Of a stretch of DNA of 64,000 nt, positions 33,329-44,271 are shown in pieces. A program made the position numbers and the translations under genes. Source of the stretch: Adenophora triphylla var. japonica. Taxonomy: Eukaryota > Streptophyta > Magnoliopsida > Asterales > Campanulaceae. The notes beneath the pieces are model-generated. The model saw nothing but the letters and a program-made list of their open reading frames with translations, searched no databases and was not told where the DNA came from. Location of the stretch: NCBI GenBank assembly GCA_022495995.1, contig JAFEMH010000072.1, forward strand, positions 1,116,001-1,180,000, read 5' to 3'. How positions within the stretch are numbered: position 1 is the stretch's first letter; each line of letters begins with the position of its first letter.

Positions 33329-33777
33329 TGTGAGAACCCCGACCCGGAACCTACACGTGTCCCGAGCTGGAGCATCCTCAAACTAACCCAAGTTTCCTAA
33401 ACTTTTAAAACTTTGATTTAAACTTCAAACATAAACATAACCATTTTAAAATAACTCTACTCCTTTCCACATTGGAGGAAGAGTTGACCAATCTTGAAAG
33501 TAATAAACGATTTTAATTACAAGAAGATGTTGAATATAAAATAGAATTAGAGTTTATGAATACAATCCTTTAAAAGAATTACACCAATACACACTTTCTA
33601 CACCAACCTATACATAACCCGACACTTCCCAAAATATCACTCTAAACTCCTTTCCGCCCTTACTTGGTCGGTCCACCTGTCTCGGGATCTAAAAACATTA
33701 AAGGGAGAGGGGTGAGAATAAATCTCAGCAAGCTATTATGAATGCAGCAATATGCCATATAAGATACTGTGATGATG
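33329..33777 (-). repeat. Chromovirus 5' LTR, truncated by a Tat LTR insertion
   Basis: It repeats 27066-27514 (TGTGAGAACCCCGACC ... CATATAAGATAC) and then switches at 33778 to TGTGATGATG. The continuation (AACACATAAC in the left copy) is not found to the right within the window, so the far end of the insertion cannot be placed. Confidence 0.88.
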
Positions 33778-35855
33778 TGTATCCGAAAATTTTCCCATTT
33801 TTTGTTTGAAAGAAAATCAACGAAAACGGAGTCGCCACGCCATTTTAATTTTGAGGGCCAAAACTTTGAAAAAAGCCCGAGATCAGAGATTTAGGTTCGG
33901 AGGTCATGTTACGCGTCGGGAAGGACGTTAGTGTGCACCCGACGCGCCTCGTAAAACGAGTCTTCCAAGCTGAAAATCATTTGTGTGTGTGTGTGTGTGT
34001 GTGTGTTTTGGCCAAAATAAGTTGAAACTCAGAAAAGTAAGAATTGGGATATCTTTTTAAGACTTTAAACTGATCCCATGATTTTTTGGAAGATTTTTGG
34101 ATTGAGATTTGGTACTCAAAAGACCTTTTGAAGTTGAGAGCCATTTCTGCCAGAATGAAAAAGGCAGTGGACCTTTGATTTTGAAAGGGATTCAAGGGTC
34201 TTAAAACTTCATAATCTGGATAAACTCAGAGAATAAAAGTTGTTCTAGACACCTTAAATAAGATTTGTGCGAAGGAATTTTCCATTTTGGAGAATATTTG
34301 AGGGGTCAAAACCTTCTGGAAACCTCAGATATGAGATCTGGATTCCCAGAAGCTGATGAACTAGCCTCTGAAAGAAAATTTGAAAGAGGAGTTTTACTCA
34401 CCCAAAAAATAAGGTAAAAATATGTCTGGAAAGCTCTGGATGTTGGCTACAAAAAGCGTTTTGTAGTCAACACCAAATTCCAAGTTCATCTGTGTCCAAG
34501 AATTAAGACAATGGACTGAGGTCTGGGAAAATTGCTACTGGACAGCAACTTCTCAAGAAAGAAAATATGATTTTAAGGGGGGTTTTGCATCCATGCTTGT
34601 CCCCATTTCCCTAGGTTTTAGTTAGTGATCACTAGACATTTTAGTGGTGAATCAACTATACCAAACCATCCTTGGGGTACATTAGGACTAAGCATTTCAT
34701 TTGCTTGGGAAGGGGATTTTTATCCTTTGAAAATGAGATTTTATGCTTGAAAATGGTTTTTTGGGTTTTGAAAATGAGTTTTCTTTGTAAGAAAGTAAGA
34801 GAACTTGAAAATAATGTTGATCTTTGTAGAAGATCATCCATGGAGATGGTCTTCCATGGTGATCTTCTTAGATCTAGAGCAAGAAGATGAAAGAACTACA
34901 TTTTGTAGTTTGAAGATGCATGCATGGATGAGAGTTAGGGTTAGGAAGAGGAGGGTTTACCAATCTTCCTTGTGTTCTTGAGTGTTTGGCTTGAGTGTAT
35001 GAGTGTTTAGGGCTTTAATATGAGAGTGAGTGGATGAGTATGAGTTGGGAAAGATTGGAGAGAAAATGGTGACAATTCAAGTGAATTCTCACTGTTTTCT
35101 CTCTATATTTCGCCAGAGGTTCGGTGCAAAATGTGTTGTTCCTCCTTATTTTTGTGACTGGAGGGCTCAATTTATAGCCCTCTGAAAATCACAAAGATGT
35201 CCGCGCGGATGGGACTGCTTGGCGTGCACTGTTCATTAAATGCAGCTTCAGGCTTTGGACAAGAGGAATAATCTTTTTGAAATTCAAATTAACGGCCGCT
35301 TTTGTGTTTCCACCATTGCCATTTTTGGTTTTCTTCTTTTGTTTTGCTTTTTGAGATTCTTTTGAGGTTTAACCTTAAATAACAATGCCCATTTTACCCT
35401 CACTTTGTTAGAAATGTTAGGATTGTTAGGAATTGTTAGAAATGTTATAACTTTCGTTAATTTTCTAACGAAAATTCTAACAAGCTCAAATTGGAGGACT
35501 TACAGTAGCCCCTCGGCGACGGCGCCGAAGGAAGCGGGGTCGTCGATAAGAGTAAGGCTCCATATTTGGCGGGATGATCGAGTGATCGGGTGGCTGAACC
35601 TAGCGATAGGCTACCTACGTATCCCGAATGGGAATCAAGCCGATCGTAGTTCGGGTCTTTGACCCCGGAGATGATGGCGTTTTAGGTGCCTCGAACTCCG
35701 ATGAGCGAGTTACTGCCGGTCGGTTCTTTGGAAAGAAACTCTGCCGGGAATAAGAGATGACCATTTTCGGTCGATGGCTATTCGCTCTGCTGGGGATAGG
35801 GATGACCATTTCGGTCTCTCATTGGGGATGATTGCGATTTATCGCTTTCCTAGTG

Positions 35856-36004
35856 ATAGCGTCTTAGGTGCCTCAAACCTTGGAGATGGCGTTTTAGGTG
35901 CCTCGAACCTTGGAGATGGCGTTTTAGGTGCCTCGGACCTTGATGATGATGGCGTTTTAGGTGCCTCGAACCTTGGAGATGGCGTTTTAGGTGCCTCGGA
36001 CCTT
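35856..36004. repeat. 30-bp tandem array in LTR A
   Basis: Five copies of about 30 bp with GATGGCGTTTTAGGTGCCTC; an isolated copy is at 35672. Because the unit is 10 codons long, an open frame runs through it, which I regard as accidental. Confidence 0.9.
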
Positions 36005-36239
36005 AATTTTGAAATGGCCTTTCGGTGGACTTCGTGCTATTGCCCGAAGGATAGGGTGACCGTTTTGGTCGAGGGGCTGGACCTGATGATAGGCTACCTA
36101 CGTATCCCTAGTGGGAATCAAGCCCTTTCGTAGTTCGAGAACTACTCGAGATTCCGTTGGCTTTTGGGATTCCGTTAACTTTGCTAGGGATTTTTGTTAG
36201 CCTTTGCCTGGGGAAAATCAGACGTATTCGTCTGGGGAA

Positions 36240-36692
36240 TTGGTCTTACGTTTGACTGCCGTTGGATGATTTTGATGAAAGATACGGGATCTCGTTATCT
36301 TTCTCGGGGCACTCGGTCTTACGTTTGACTGCCGGGAAGGATTTTGATGAAAGATACGGGATCCGTTATCTTTCTCGAGGAGATCGGTCTTACGTTTGAC
36401 TGCCGGGGGTAATTTTGATGAAAGATACGGGATCTCGTTATCTTTCTCGAGGAGATCGGTCTTACGTTTGACTGCCGGGGGTAATTTTGATGAAAGATAC
36501 GGGATCCGTTATCTTTCTCGGGGCACTCGGTCTTACGTTTGACTGCCGGGAAGGATTTTGATGAAAGATACGAGATCCGTTATCTTTCTCGGGGCACTCG
36601 GTCTTACGTTTGACTGCCCGGGGAGATTTTGATGAAAGATACGGGATCTCGTTATCTTTCTCGGGGCACTCGGTCTTACGTTTGACTGCCGG
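36240..36692. repeat. About 71-bp tandem array in LTR A
   Basis: Seven copies containing GGTCTTACGTTTGACTGCC and GATACGGGATC-CGTTATCTTTC. Units alternate between two subtypes (GGGGCACTC and GAGGAGATC), suggesting amplification in pairs. Confidence 0.9.
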
Positions 36693-36699
36693 GGAGGAG

Positions 36700-38238
36700 A
36701 GGATAGGCGCTGAGCAGATCGCTAGGGCCTTCTTGTGGTTTGCTTTTTCGAGCACGCTCTTTGGACATCTTTGAGGGGACGGCGAGTCTTTGCCTTGCTG
36801 AGATCCTTGGAGGACATGGAGACGGTCGGAGATGGCTCGTGGGGAGAGGCCGAGCCTGGCAGAGCTTTATTTTGCTCTTGATAGGTACAATGGGAAGGCC
36901 TGAGCTCTTTGTCTTTGCTTTGAGTTTGCCCTGGAGGTATGAGCTCCCTTTTTGCTTTCCCTCCTTTTTTTGAGCACGCACTTTTCTTTTTTGCCGGATT
37001 GATTGGGTTTTTACCTTTCGCAGGTATGGGCGTTGGAGTTTTTCCACGTCGCGCTGTGGCGGCAGCCGGCGGAGTACGTCGGGCGTATCCCGGGCCATGC
37101 GATCTTGGTCCAAGCATGCCCGGGAGAAGATAAGCTCCGGGGCGTACGACTCAGGTACGCGGATTGCCTTCCTTTGACGGAGGCCGAGACAGATGAGGGG
37201 ATGATATTCTTCCCCTGGGATCGCTTTGAGGTGGCGCAGCTGAAGGGCGCTGAGATCTGGACTGTGCAGCGGAGGATTTTGAGGGGTCTGGCATGCGATG
37301 CATATTATTTGGGAGAGAGGGTGACGCGCCAGCATGGCGTGAATTCGCCTTTGAGGACACCGGTGGAGCCTCCCGTCGATATGATGCACCCGAGCGATCG
37401 GTCCGTGACCTGGGATGATTACCGAGCCGGCCAGCACTTCTCGGATTTCGTGGCGATTGAGCCATATGCGACATTTGTCTTGAGGAGGCTGAGGATGCCT
37501 CAGGTTCTGGATAGGGAGGGGCTTGGGATCCCGCGGTACCCTCGGACGGATTTTTCCTATATCCAGGATGGGGTCCGATTGAGGGTGCAGATCCCTCAGC
37601 CTGAGCGGCTTCCACGAGCTTTCCGGCCTCGTCCGGGTATGAAGGTATGGCTTCACCTTTTCCCCTCCTTTTTTTTGCTTTTGTCTTTTCTTTTCTTTTG
37701 TTTCATCATCTTTAGCATCACCTCTTTTTTTTTGACGCTTTTGCTTTTGTGCAGTTTTCGGAGGTGGTCGTCGAGAAGCTGACGAAGCATGTGAGCGGGG
37801 CCAAGAGATTCATCGGGAGGATGGTCGCTTGCGGCTCCTCGAGCTAGAGCGAGGCGACCAAGGCCGGCGCACCGGGACGGGAGGCTTCCCTATTCGCTCG
37901 TAGACTTCTTCAGAGACTCCTCTGTCTCCTCTCCCCTTGATCCCGCGCGGTACCGCCTTCGGATCACGTCATTCTCGGGGATCCACACGCAGCGAGGACA
38001 CGTTTGGCAGCATGGTGGGTCGTCTTCATACGTCCAGAGTCCGACGCCTTCACCTTTGGATACGATTTTTTCGCAGATCTCGGCTTGCCCTATCGTAGCG
38101 TGCCGGTTGGTCCCGATGAGCCTCTTTCTCGGAGACGAGGACGATTCTGAGCCCGAGATTTTCAGGGCTCCTGAGGAGGCGGGCCCGAGTCGCAAGAGGG
38201 GCCGGGGGGAGACATCGGGCGCTGGAGACTCCGATTGA
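36700..38238 (+). pseudogene. Antisense ORF (aORF) of the LTR-A Tat-like element
   Basis: GC-rich coding-like sequence on the strand opposite to the flanking LTRs. Exon 1 (to 36936) contains MARGERPSLAELYFALDRYN. An intron 36937-37023 (GTATGA...TTTCGCAG) and exon 2, 37024-37644, follow; exon 2 reads WALEFFHVALWRQPAEYVGR and later FVLRRLRMPQVLDREGLGIP. A second intron 37645-37754 (GTATGG...TTGTGCAG) leads to FSEVVVEKLTKHVSG and a TAG (37845). A downstream piece ends with SRKRGRGETSGAGDSD and TGA at 38236. Related pieces are at about 58390 and 63450-63570. Additional antisense ORFs are known from Tat-lineage elements; function unknown. Confidence 0.6.
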
Positions 38239-38472
38239 TTGATTTTTTTTTTTGAGATTTGAGATTGAGATTTAGATTTGTACAGCTTATGCACATTTTT
38301 TTTTTGATGTAATAATTTAGGATTTTATTTATGTTTGTTTGTTTTTTTTTTATGCACACTCTTTTTTTTTGGAATGTAATAATTTAGGATTTTATTTTAT
38401 GAATGCAATGCAGTATGAATGCAGTGTTGCATGAGCCTTGGTTTTTTGGTTTTTTTTTTTTTTTTGCAAGGG
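38239..38472. other. T-rich spacer, probable 3' region of the antisense ORF
   Basis: Long T runs, and the stretch TGTAATAATTTAGGATTTTA twice (about 38309 and 38376). No PBS is seen next to the LTR start at 38473, so LTR B is not the 5' partner of LTR A in a simple element. Confidence 0.5.
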
Positions 38473-40404
38473 TGTGATGATGTTGCCATTCGCGGGAAAA
38501 ATTCGGTTTTTGCGTTTCTTTGAAAAACCAAATAAAACCGGAAAAACGGAGTCGCCACGCCATTTTAATTTTGAAGGCCAAAACTTTGAAAAAAGCCCGA
38601 GATCAGAGATTTAGGTTCGGAGGTCATGTTACGCGTCGGGAAGGACGTTAGTGTGCACCCGACGCGCCTCGTAAAAACGAGTCTTCCAAGCTGAAAATCA
38701 TTTGTGTGTGTGTGTGTGTGTGTGTTTTGGCCAAAATAAGTTGAAACTTAGAAAAGTAAAAATTGGGATATCTTTTTAAGGCTTTAAACTGATCCCATGA
38801 TTTTTTGGGTGATTTTTGGGTTGATATTTGGAACTCAAAAGATTTTTGGAAGTTGAAAACCATTTCTGCCAGAATGAAAAAAGCAGTTGACCCTTGACTT
38901 TGAAATGGACTTTAGGGCTTGAAAACTCCAGAATCTGGGAAAAGTCCGAGAATGAAAAATGTTCAAAACACCTTAAAAAAGGTTTCTGTAAAAGAACTTT
39001 TCATTTTGGAGATGATTTGAGGGTTCAAAACCTTCTGGAAATCTCAGATCTGAAATCTGGATTTCCAGAAGCTGATGAACTGGCCTCTAAAAGAAAAATT
39101 GAAAAAAGGAGTTTTACTCACGCAAAAAATAAATTAAAAATATGTCTGGAAAGCTCTAGATGTTGGCTACAAAAAGTATTTTGTAGTCAACACCCAATTC
39201 CAAGTTTTACTGGGTCCAAAAAATAGGAAAATGGACTGAGTTCTCAGAACAATGCTACTGGACAGCAAGATGTTCTTGAGGAGAAATGTGATTTTTGGGG
39301 GGTTTGCATCTATGTTCACCCCATTTTCATTCCTAGACTTGATTCCACTACCTTGTGCCAAGTGGTTATCATACTCAAGTCATCCTTGGGGAATTTATGG
39401 GGTTTAAACATATCCTTTGCAAAGGGAGAGGGGATCTTTGTAAAGATGAATTTAAAGAGAAAAATCAATTTAGAGATTTAAAATGTAGACCATTTGAGAT
39501 GGTCATTCATGAAGATGAACTTCAAGATGACCATCTTAGGTCAAAACTTAAGTTAAACAAGACATCAAGTAGATCCAAGTGAGAAGAACAAGATGAACAA
39601 GAAGTTAAAAGAGAATTTTAGGGTTTTGAGAAGGAGGGCTTTACCAATGGTGACACCCTATCTTCCTAGGCTTGGAATTTGACTTGAGGAGTATCAAGAT
39701 TTGGTGTTTGGCTTGAGGAGTATCAAGGTTTGGTGTTTGGATTTGTGTTTGGAGTGAGATTGGGAAAGATTCAAGAGAAAAAGGTGGCAATCAAGGGATT
39801 CCCACTGTTTTCTCTCTATATTTCGCCAGAACTTCGTTGCTGTGATCAAATTGTGTTCCTTTAACTGAGAGAGGAGGGTTCAATTTATAGCCCTCTGTGA
39901 GATGCAAACATATCCGCGCGGAGCTTCTTGACAGCGTGCACTGTTCATTAATTACAGCTTCAGGCTTTGGACAGGAAGAATAATCTTTTCAAAATTCAAA
40001 TTAATCAGCCAGTTTTTGTTCCAGCCATTTCTATTTTTGGTTTTTCTTATTTCTTTTGCTTTTTTGATTCTTTTCTTGGTTTAACTTAAAGTGGCAATGC
40101 CCATTTTACCCTTACTTTGTTAGAAAAGTTAGGAATGTTAGTAATGTTATAACTTTCGTTAATTTTCTAACGAAAATGCTAACAAGCTCAAATTGGAGCA
40201 CTTACAGTAGCCCCTCGGCGACGGCGCTTTCGAAGGAAGCGGGGTCGTCGATAAGAGTAAGGCTCCATATTTGGCAGGATGATCAAGTGATCGAGTGGCT
40301 GAACCTATTTAATAGGCTACCTACGTATCCTTAAGAGGAATCAAGCCTGCCGTAGTTCGGGTCTTTCGACTATCTTTAGGTAAATCGACCCTACTGCTTT
40401 AGGA
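38473..40404 (-). repeat. Tat/Ogre-like LTR B, minus strand (array-free part)
   Basis: Starts TGTGATGATG and follows LTR A block by block: ACGGAGTCGCCACGCCATTT (38545), (TG)n (38703-38724), a minus-strand TATA box (plus AATTTATA, 39882-39889), the TTTCGTTA/TAACGAAA inverted repeat (about 40155), CAGTAGCCCCTCGGCGACGG (40206) and GGCTACCTACGTATCC (40315). Divergence from A is moderate (substitutions and small indels), so they are separate insertions or an old pair. Confidence 0.7.
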
Positions 40405-40965
40405 AGGTCGCCCTATGATCTGACTATTTTGGAAAGTCACCCTATGGTTTGACTATTTTTGGGAAGTCACCCTATGATCTGACTATTTTGGAAAGTCGCC
40501 CTATGGTTTGACTATTTTGGGGAAGTCGCCCTATGGTTTGACTATTTTTGGGAAGTCGCCCTGTAATCTGACTGTTTTTGGGAAGTCACCCTAAGATTTG
40601 ACTATTTTCGGGAAGTCACCCTATGGTTTGACTATTTTTGGGAAGTCACCCTATGATCTGACTATTTTGGAAAGTCGCCCTATGGTTTGACTATTTTGGG
40701 GAAGTCGCCCTAAGGTTTTGACTGTTTTGGGGAAGTCGCCCTAAGATCTGACTATTTTTGGGAAGTCACCCTAAGATCTGACTATTTTTGGGAAGTCACC
40801 CTATGGTTTGACTATTTTTGGGAAGTCACCCTGTAATCTGACTGTTTTTGGGAAGTCACCCTAAGGTTTTGACTGTTTTGGGGAAGTCGCCCTAAGATCT
40901 GACTATTTTTGGGAAGTCACCCTAAGATCTCACTATTTTTGGGAAGTCACCCTAAGATTTGATGA
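40405..40965. repeat. 30/31-bp tandem array in LTR B
   Basis: Eighteen units built on GGGAAGTCACCCTAAGATCT and GACTATTTTT, with two variants (GTCACC and GTCGCC). It takes the place held by different arrays in LTR A. Confidence 0.92.
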
Positions 40966-41231
40966 TAATGTTCTTTTAGAAAAGTAGTTGACTAAGAGAT
41001 GCTTTCATACCTGTGCTGTGCTTACCTGTAGCCGCCGAAAGGACTGAGGCTACGGCTGATGTTGATGAAGAGTTGTTGGGTTGCCGTTCGTGGGACGGTT
41101 TCTGCTGACGATTTGCTGTGTTTGGAGGCATTTTGACCTGAAGGAGGAATTTGATTGAGTCTGCATCTTGCTGGTGATCGTTAACCTTGTAGAAGTTGTT
41201 GAACTTGTCTTCACATTGGGACTTCTTGCTT

Positions 41232-41515
41232 TTGAGAACTTGGTGTCTCTGACCGCATTGTATTTGAAAACTTGGCGTCCCTGACCGATTTGCATTTGAG
41301 AACTTGGCGTCTCTGACCGAACTGTATTTGAGAATTTGGCATCCCTGACCGATTTGTATTGGAGAACTTGGCGTCCCTGACCGATTTGTATTGGAGAACT
41401 TGGCGTCTCTGACCGATTTGTATTGGAGAACTTGGCGTCCCTGACCGATTTGTATTGGAGAACTTGGCGTCTCTGACCGATTTGTATTTGAGAACTTGGC
41501 GTCTCTGACCAATTT
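41232..41515. repeat. 31-bp tandem array
   Basis: About nine units of GAGAACTTGGCGTCTCTGAC plus CGATTTGTATT, unrelated in sequence to the array at 40405 but of the same length. Open frames on the minus strand here are by-products of the repeat. Confidence 0.9.
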
Positions 41516-44271
41516 GTTAGACACTGGAGGTGGTCTTCGTTGGGGGTTGTTTTCATCCATTTGTGGACATTGGGGGTCGTCTTTAGCAAGTTGCGAGACG
41601 CCTGAGCTTGTCTTTGCCAAACTTGTAGATCTTTGGAGGCCTGTCTTCATCCGTTTGTGGACATTGGAGGTCGACTTTGGTGAAGATCATCCTTGCCGAA
41701 AAGGGGGATTTGATTTCACGTTTGAATTCCTGCATTCGTTAGTGAAGAGGAAGATGCATATATGACATTCATGATGACAGATGCATGCATAGAGCCAAAA
41801 ATGATTGTGAGAGTATCACTGCATATGTTTGCGAGATGATGCATTTACTTGCTTTCGAAGATGCACCTAGCCTAAGCTTTTGACAGGGAAATTATGATTT
41901 ATGATCTTCAATTCACTTAGGATTTTTCCTATTGATTCAAGTTTTGTGCATGCTACATGAGCCCTTGGGAGATTTTTGTGGGGATGCATGGGTATGGAGA
42001 CTGCTTGGAACAGATTTTGAGCAAGTGGGGGGTGAGACCTCTCGATCGCGATTTAAACCGCGGTTGTTGATGAGGTTTTGTTAATAGTATCACATGGACC
42101 TCAACGAGATTGGATTCGGACCCGGGTCAGGTTGACAATTTCCCTCTCAATCTTGGTCATTTGAAGCCGATGCCGACAGGCTCTAGGGCGCGTTGATATG
42201 AGTGAAATCTCTTTCATTTGGGTGAGCTGTGACTTTGGCCGAAACTTTGCTCGGAGAATGATTTGATGAAATTGCTAATGCCGGGAGAAACCCTGATCTT
42301 GAATTCCGATGCTACGGGAAGCTGCCGTGTACCACGTTCTGAAGCTGAAATTCTTTCTTGCAGCTTGATAAAATTCGGGTCCGAAAGACCATCTTGACAA
42401 AGCCCCCGGATCCTGAGTAGGCAAAGTCCGGATTTTGAAGAAGCGACTTGGCGAGTCTATCTCGTAGTGAAGAACCCAATGTGGTCCCAAAGATGACTAT
42501 ATAAGCCCCAGCTTGAAGAGCTACTATAGGAGAACCTGGGAGAACCGCTTAGCAAGCCCCAGCATGAAGAAATTCAGAGCAGTCTTATTGCCGACAGAGT
42601 TATCATGTGACCGAGGGGGGACCCATCTTTTCAGACCTTAGTCAACCAGTTACTGGACAAGACTTGGAAATGTTTTCGTGCAGGGGCATATCTTTTGAAA
42701 GGTGGGAATGTTTCCCGAATTTGTGTATGACACTCTCGCTTTTGGTTTGACTCTTTTGAGAGAGTATAAGCATCACAAGGTGTGGAAAAGTGTGTGGAGG
42801 CCCCTAGCACGTAAAGACAATGTTTGGCTCTATTTTCCTATGATGTAGAAAGAGAAGACTTGTCGAGACACTTGAAAACTTGTCTTATTCATGATGATCA
42901 CAAGGCTGCTTAAAACCCTTTGTTAATGTTCGGGTTATTCAACTCCTAATTCTGATATGAACAAATATTTTGATTAATCACAAGGAGAAGACCAACTGAT
43001 ATCGGGGATCAAGCTCGGAAGGGCGGAAAGTATATAGGGACGATCCTTGATGAGACCGGATTTTTTTTTTGAAATTTGTTTGTGATTTCGACCGGACTAA
43101 TTTCTGGTTGCCTACGTTCCCTCCATTATGAAGAGCTCAGGTCACCGTAGTTCGGGTCTATCCCGAATGAAAAGAGAATGAATGTTGAAATTCGAGGGTC
43201 TGAGGACCTTTGGGGATTTTGAGGATTTGGAGGATTGAATAACATATCCCCTTAGAGTGTCCATGAAAGACACGGATGCGAAGCCCCAAAGGGGACATCC
43301 ACGGCAAGTGTTTGTGAGGAGAAATGAAATATGCTCACATGAAGGGAAGGGTTGAATTTGCACAATCTTTGATTGGTAATTTTGAACCAAAATGGATTAG
43401 ATTCCAATTTAAGCAAGCAATGAAGCATTAATTTGATCCTGACATCGAGGATATTAGAATGAAACTGCTATCCGGTAGGACCGTAGCCTTGGGTTTCCTA
43501 AGCTTCGATCGGCCATCGGGTGATTTTGGGAGATTATGACCTCTTGAGATGAGAGGTCTGGCTAGGCCTTTCTTGGACCGAACCTCTAAAGATGAGAGGT
43601 TGGCTTGCGGGGATGTGTTTGGGAAATCTATGGCGAGGAAGATTGATTGCCTCCAAGAATGAGAGGTCAGATTTTGACTTGGCCAAGGGCAAGGGTAATG
43701 GTGATGGGAGTATCCTCTAAAATTGAGAGGATGGCTTGGGATTGGTTTAAGGTAATGATAAGAGGAAGTCCGAGCTACTGACAACTTTTTGCGATCTTGC
43801 GAGAATTCAGGCTCCTTTTTGATCATTGGAGAGCTTCTTGAGATGTCGGGGACTTTTGAGTTCTTCTTCTTTTTTTTTGGAAGGCTTCCTGAGGAGCTTG
43901 GAATTATATCCGAGATTGTGAGGATTTTAAAATCCTTCTTTTTTTTGTTTCTTTTTTTTTTGTTTTTTTTTTTTTTTTTTTTTGTTTTTTTTTGTGTTTT
44001 TTTTTTTTGTTTTTTTTTTTTTTTGACTTGGAAAGCTTCCCGAGGAGTTGAGGATTATCTTTGTCCTTCCTTCATGGCTTGAGATAATTTGCGCATCGCC
44101 GATTCTCGAAGCTAACTTCTCGGGCTCGCTTGGACTTTCTCTCAGTATGGAGCAAAAATGATGGCTAAACCGGGTTTCAAAACACGCCGATCTTGAAATG
44201 AGAGGGTAGTGTTTAGTAAGGGTGAGGTAATGGCTTTCCTATGGGTGAAAAATTTCAACCGCAATCCCTAC
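41516..44271 (-). other. Unassigned Tat-like LTR/UTR material
   Basis: No coding domain is recognised. GCCTACGTTCC and CCGTAGTTCGGGTCT at 43110-43160 match the conserved block of LTRs A and B in the same orientation, so at least this part is a further Tat LTR or UTR piece. 43540-43730 holds four CCTCT-n-AGAGG hairpin units. About 43860-44025 is an interrupted poly-T tract. GACTATATAAGCC (about 42496) is TATA-like. Confidence 0.45.

Larger units (their letters stand above)
27066..33777 (-). mobile_element. Chromovirus-type gypsy element, nearly non-coding interior, right LTR cut
   Basis: Two LTR copies in direct orientation, an initiator-tRNA-Met PBS next to the right one and a polypurine tract next to the left one set the element on the minus strand. 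A chromodomain-like remnant before the tract points to the chromovirus branch of Ty3/gypsy. The interior is only 3.8 kb and lacks pol. The shared part of the LTRs (about 440 bp) differs by roughly five to seven bases. The right LTR stops at 33777 where a Tat-type LTR begins. Confidence 0.82.
33778..36698 (-). repeat. Tat/Ogre-like LTR A, minus strand
   Basis: It starts TGTGATGATG (the LTR 3' end in sense CA) and includes ACGGAGTCGCCACGCCATTT, a (TG)n run (33982-34006), a minus-strand TATA box (plus AATTTATA, 35169-35176), the inverted repeat TTTCGTTA-TAACGAAA near 35450, and CAGTAGCCCCTCGGCGACGG (35504). Two tandem arrays follow. The same order recurs in LTR B (38473 on). No PBS or PPT marks the right edge; similarity to other copies breaks near 36698 at the start of the antisense ORF. 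It is inserted in the chromovirus LTR. Confidence 0.7.

Noticed and set aside
33982..34006. (TG)n microsatellite as an independent feature
   Set aside because: It is a fixed part of the Tat-type LTR, present also at 38703 in LTR B.
35774..36133. Open frame with repeated LGDGVLGAS
   Set aside because: The 30-bp array unit equals ten codons, so the frame stays open by arithmetic.
36676..37656. Long minus-strand open frame (326 codons) in GC-rich DNA
   Set aside because: It is the opposite strand of the antisense ORF, has low-complexity Pro/Arg-rich translation, and the plus strand shows splice sites and homologous exon text instead.
40976..41650. Minus-strand open frames with RDAKFSNTNRS-type repeats
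   Set aside because: They come from the 31-bp tandem array; no start context or domain is seen.
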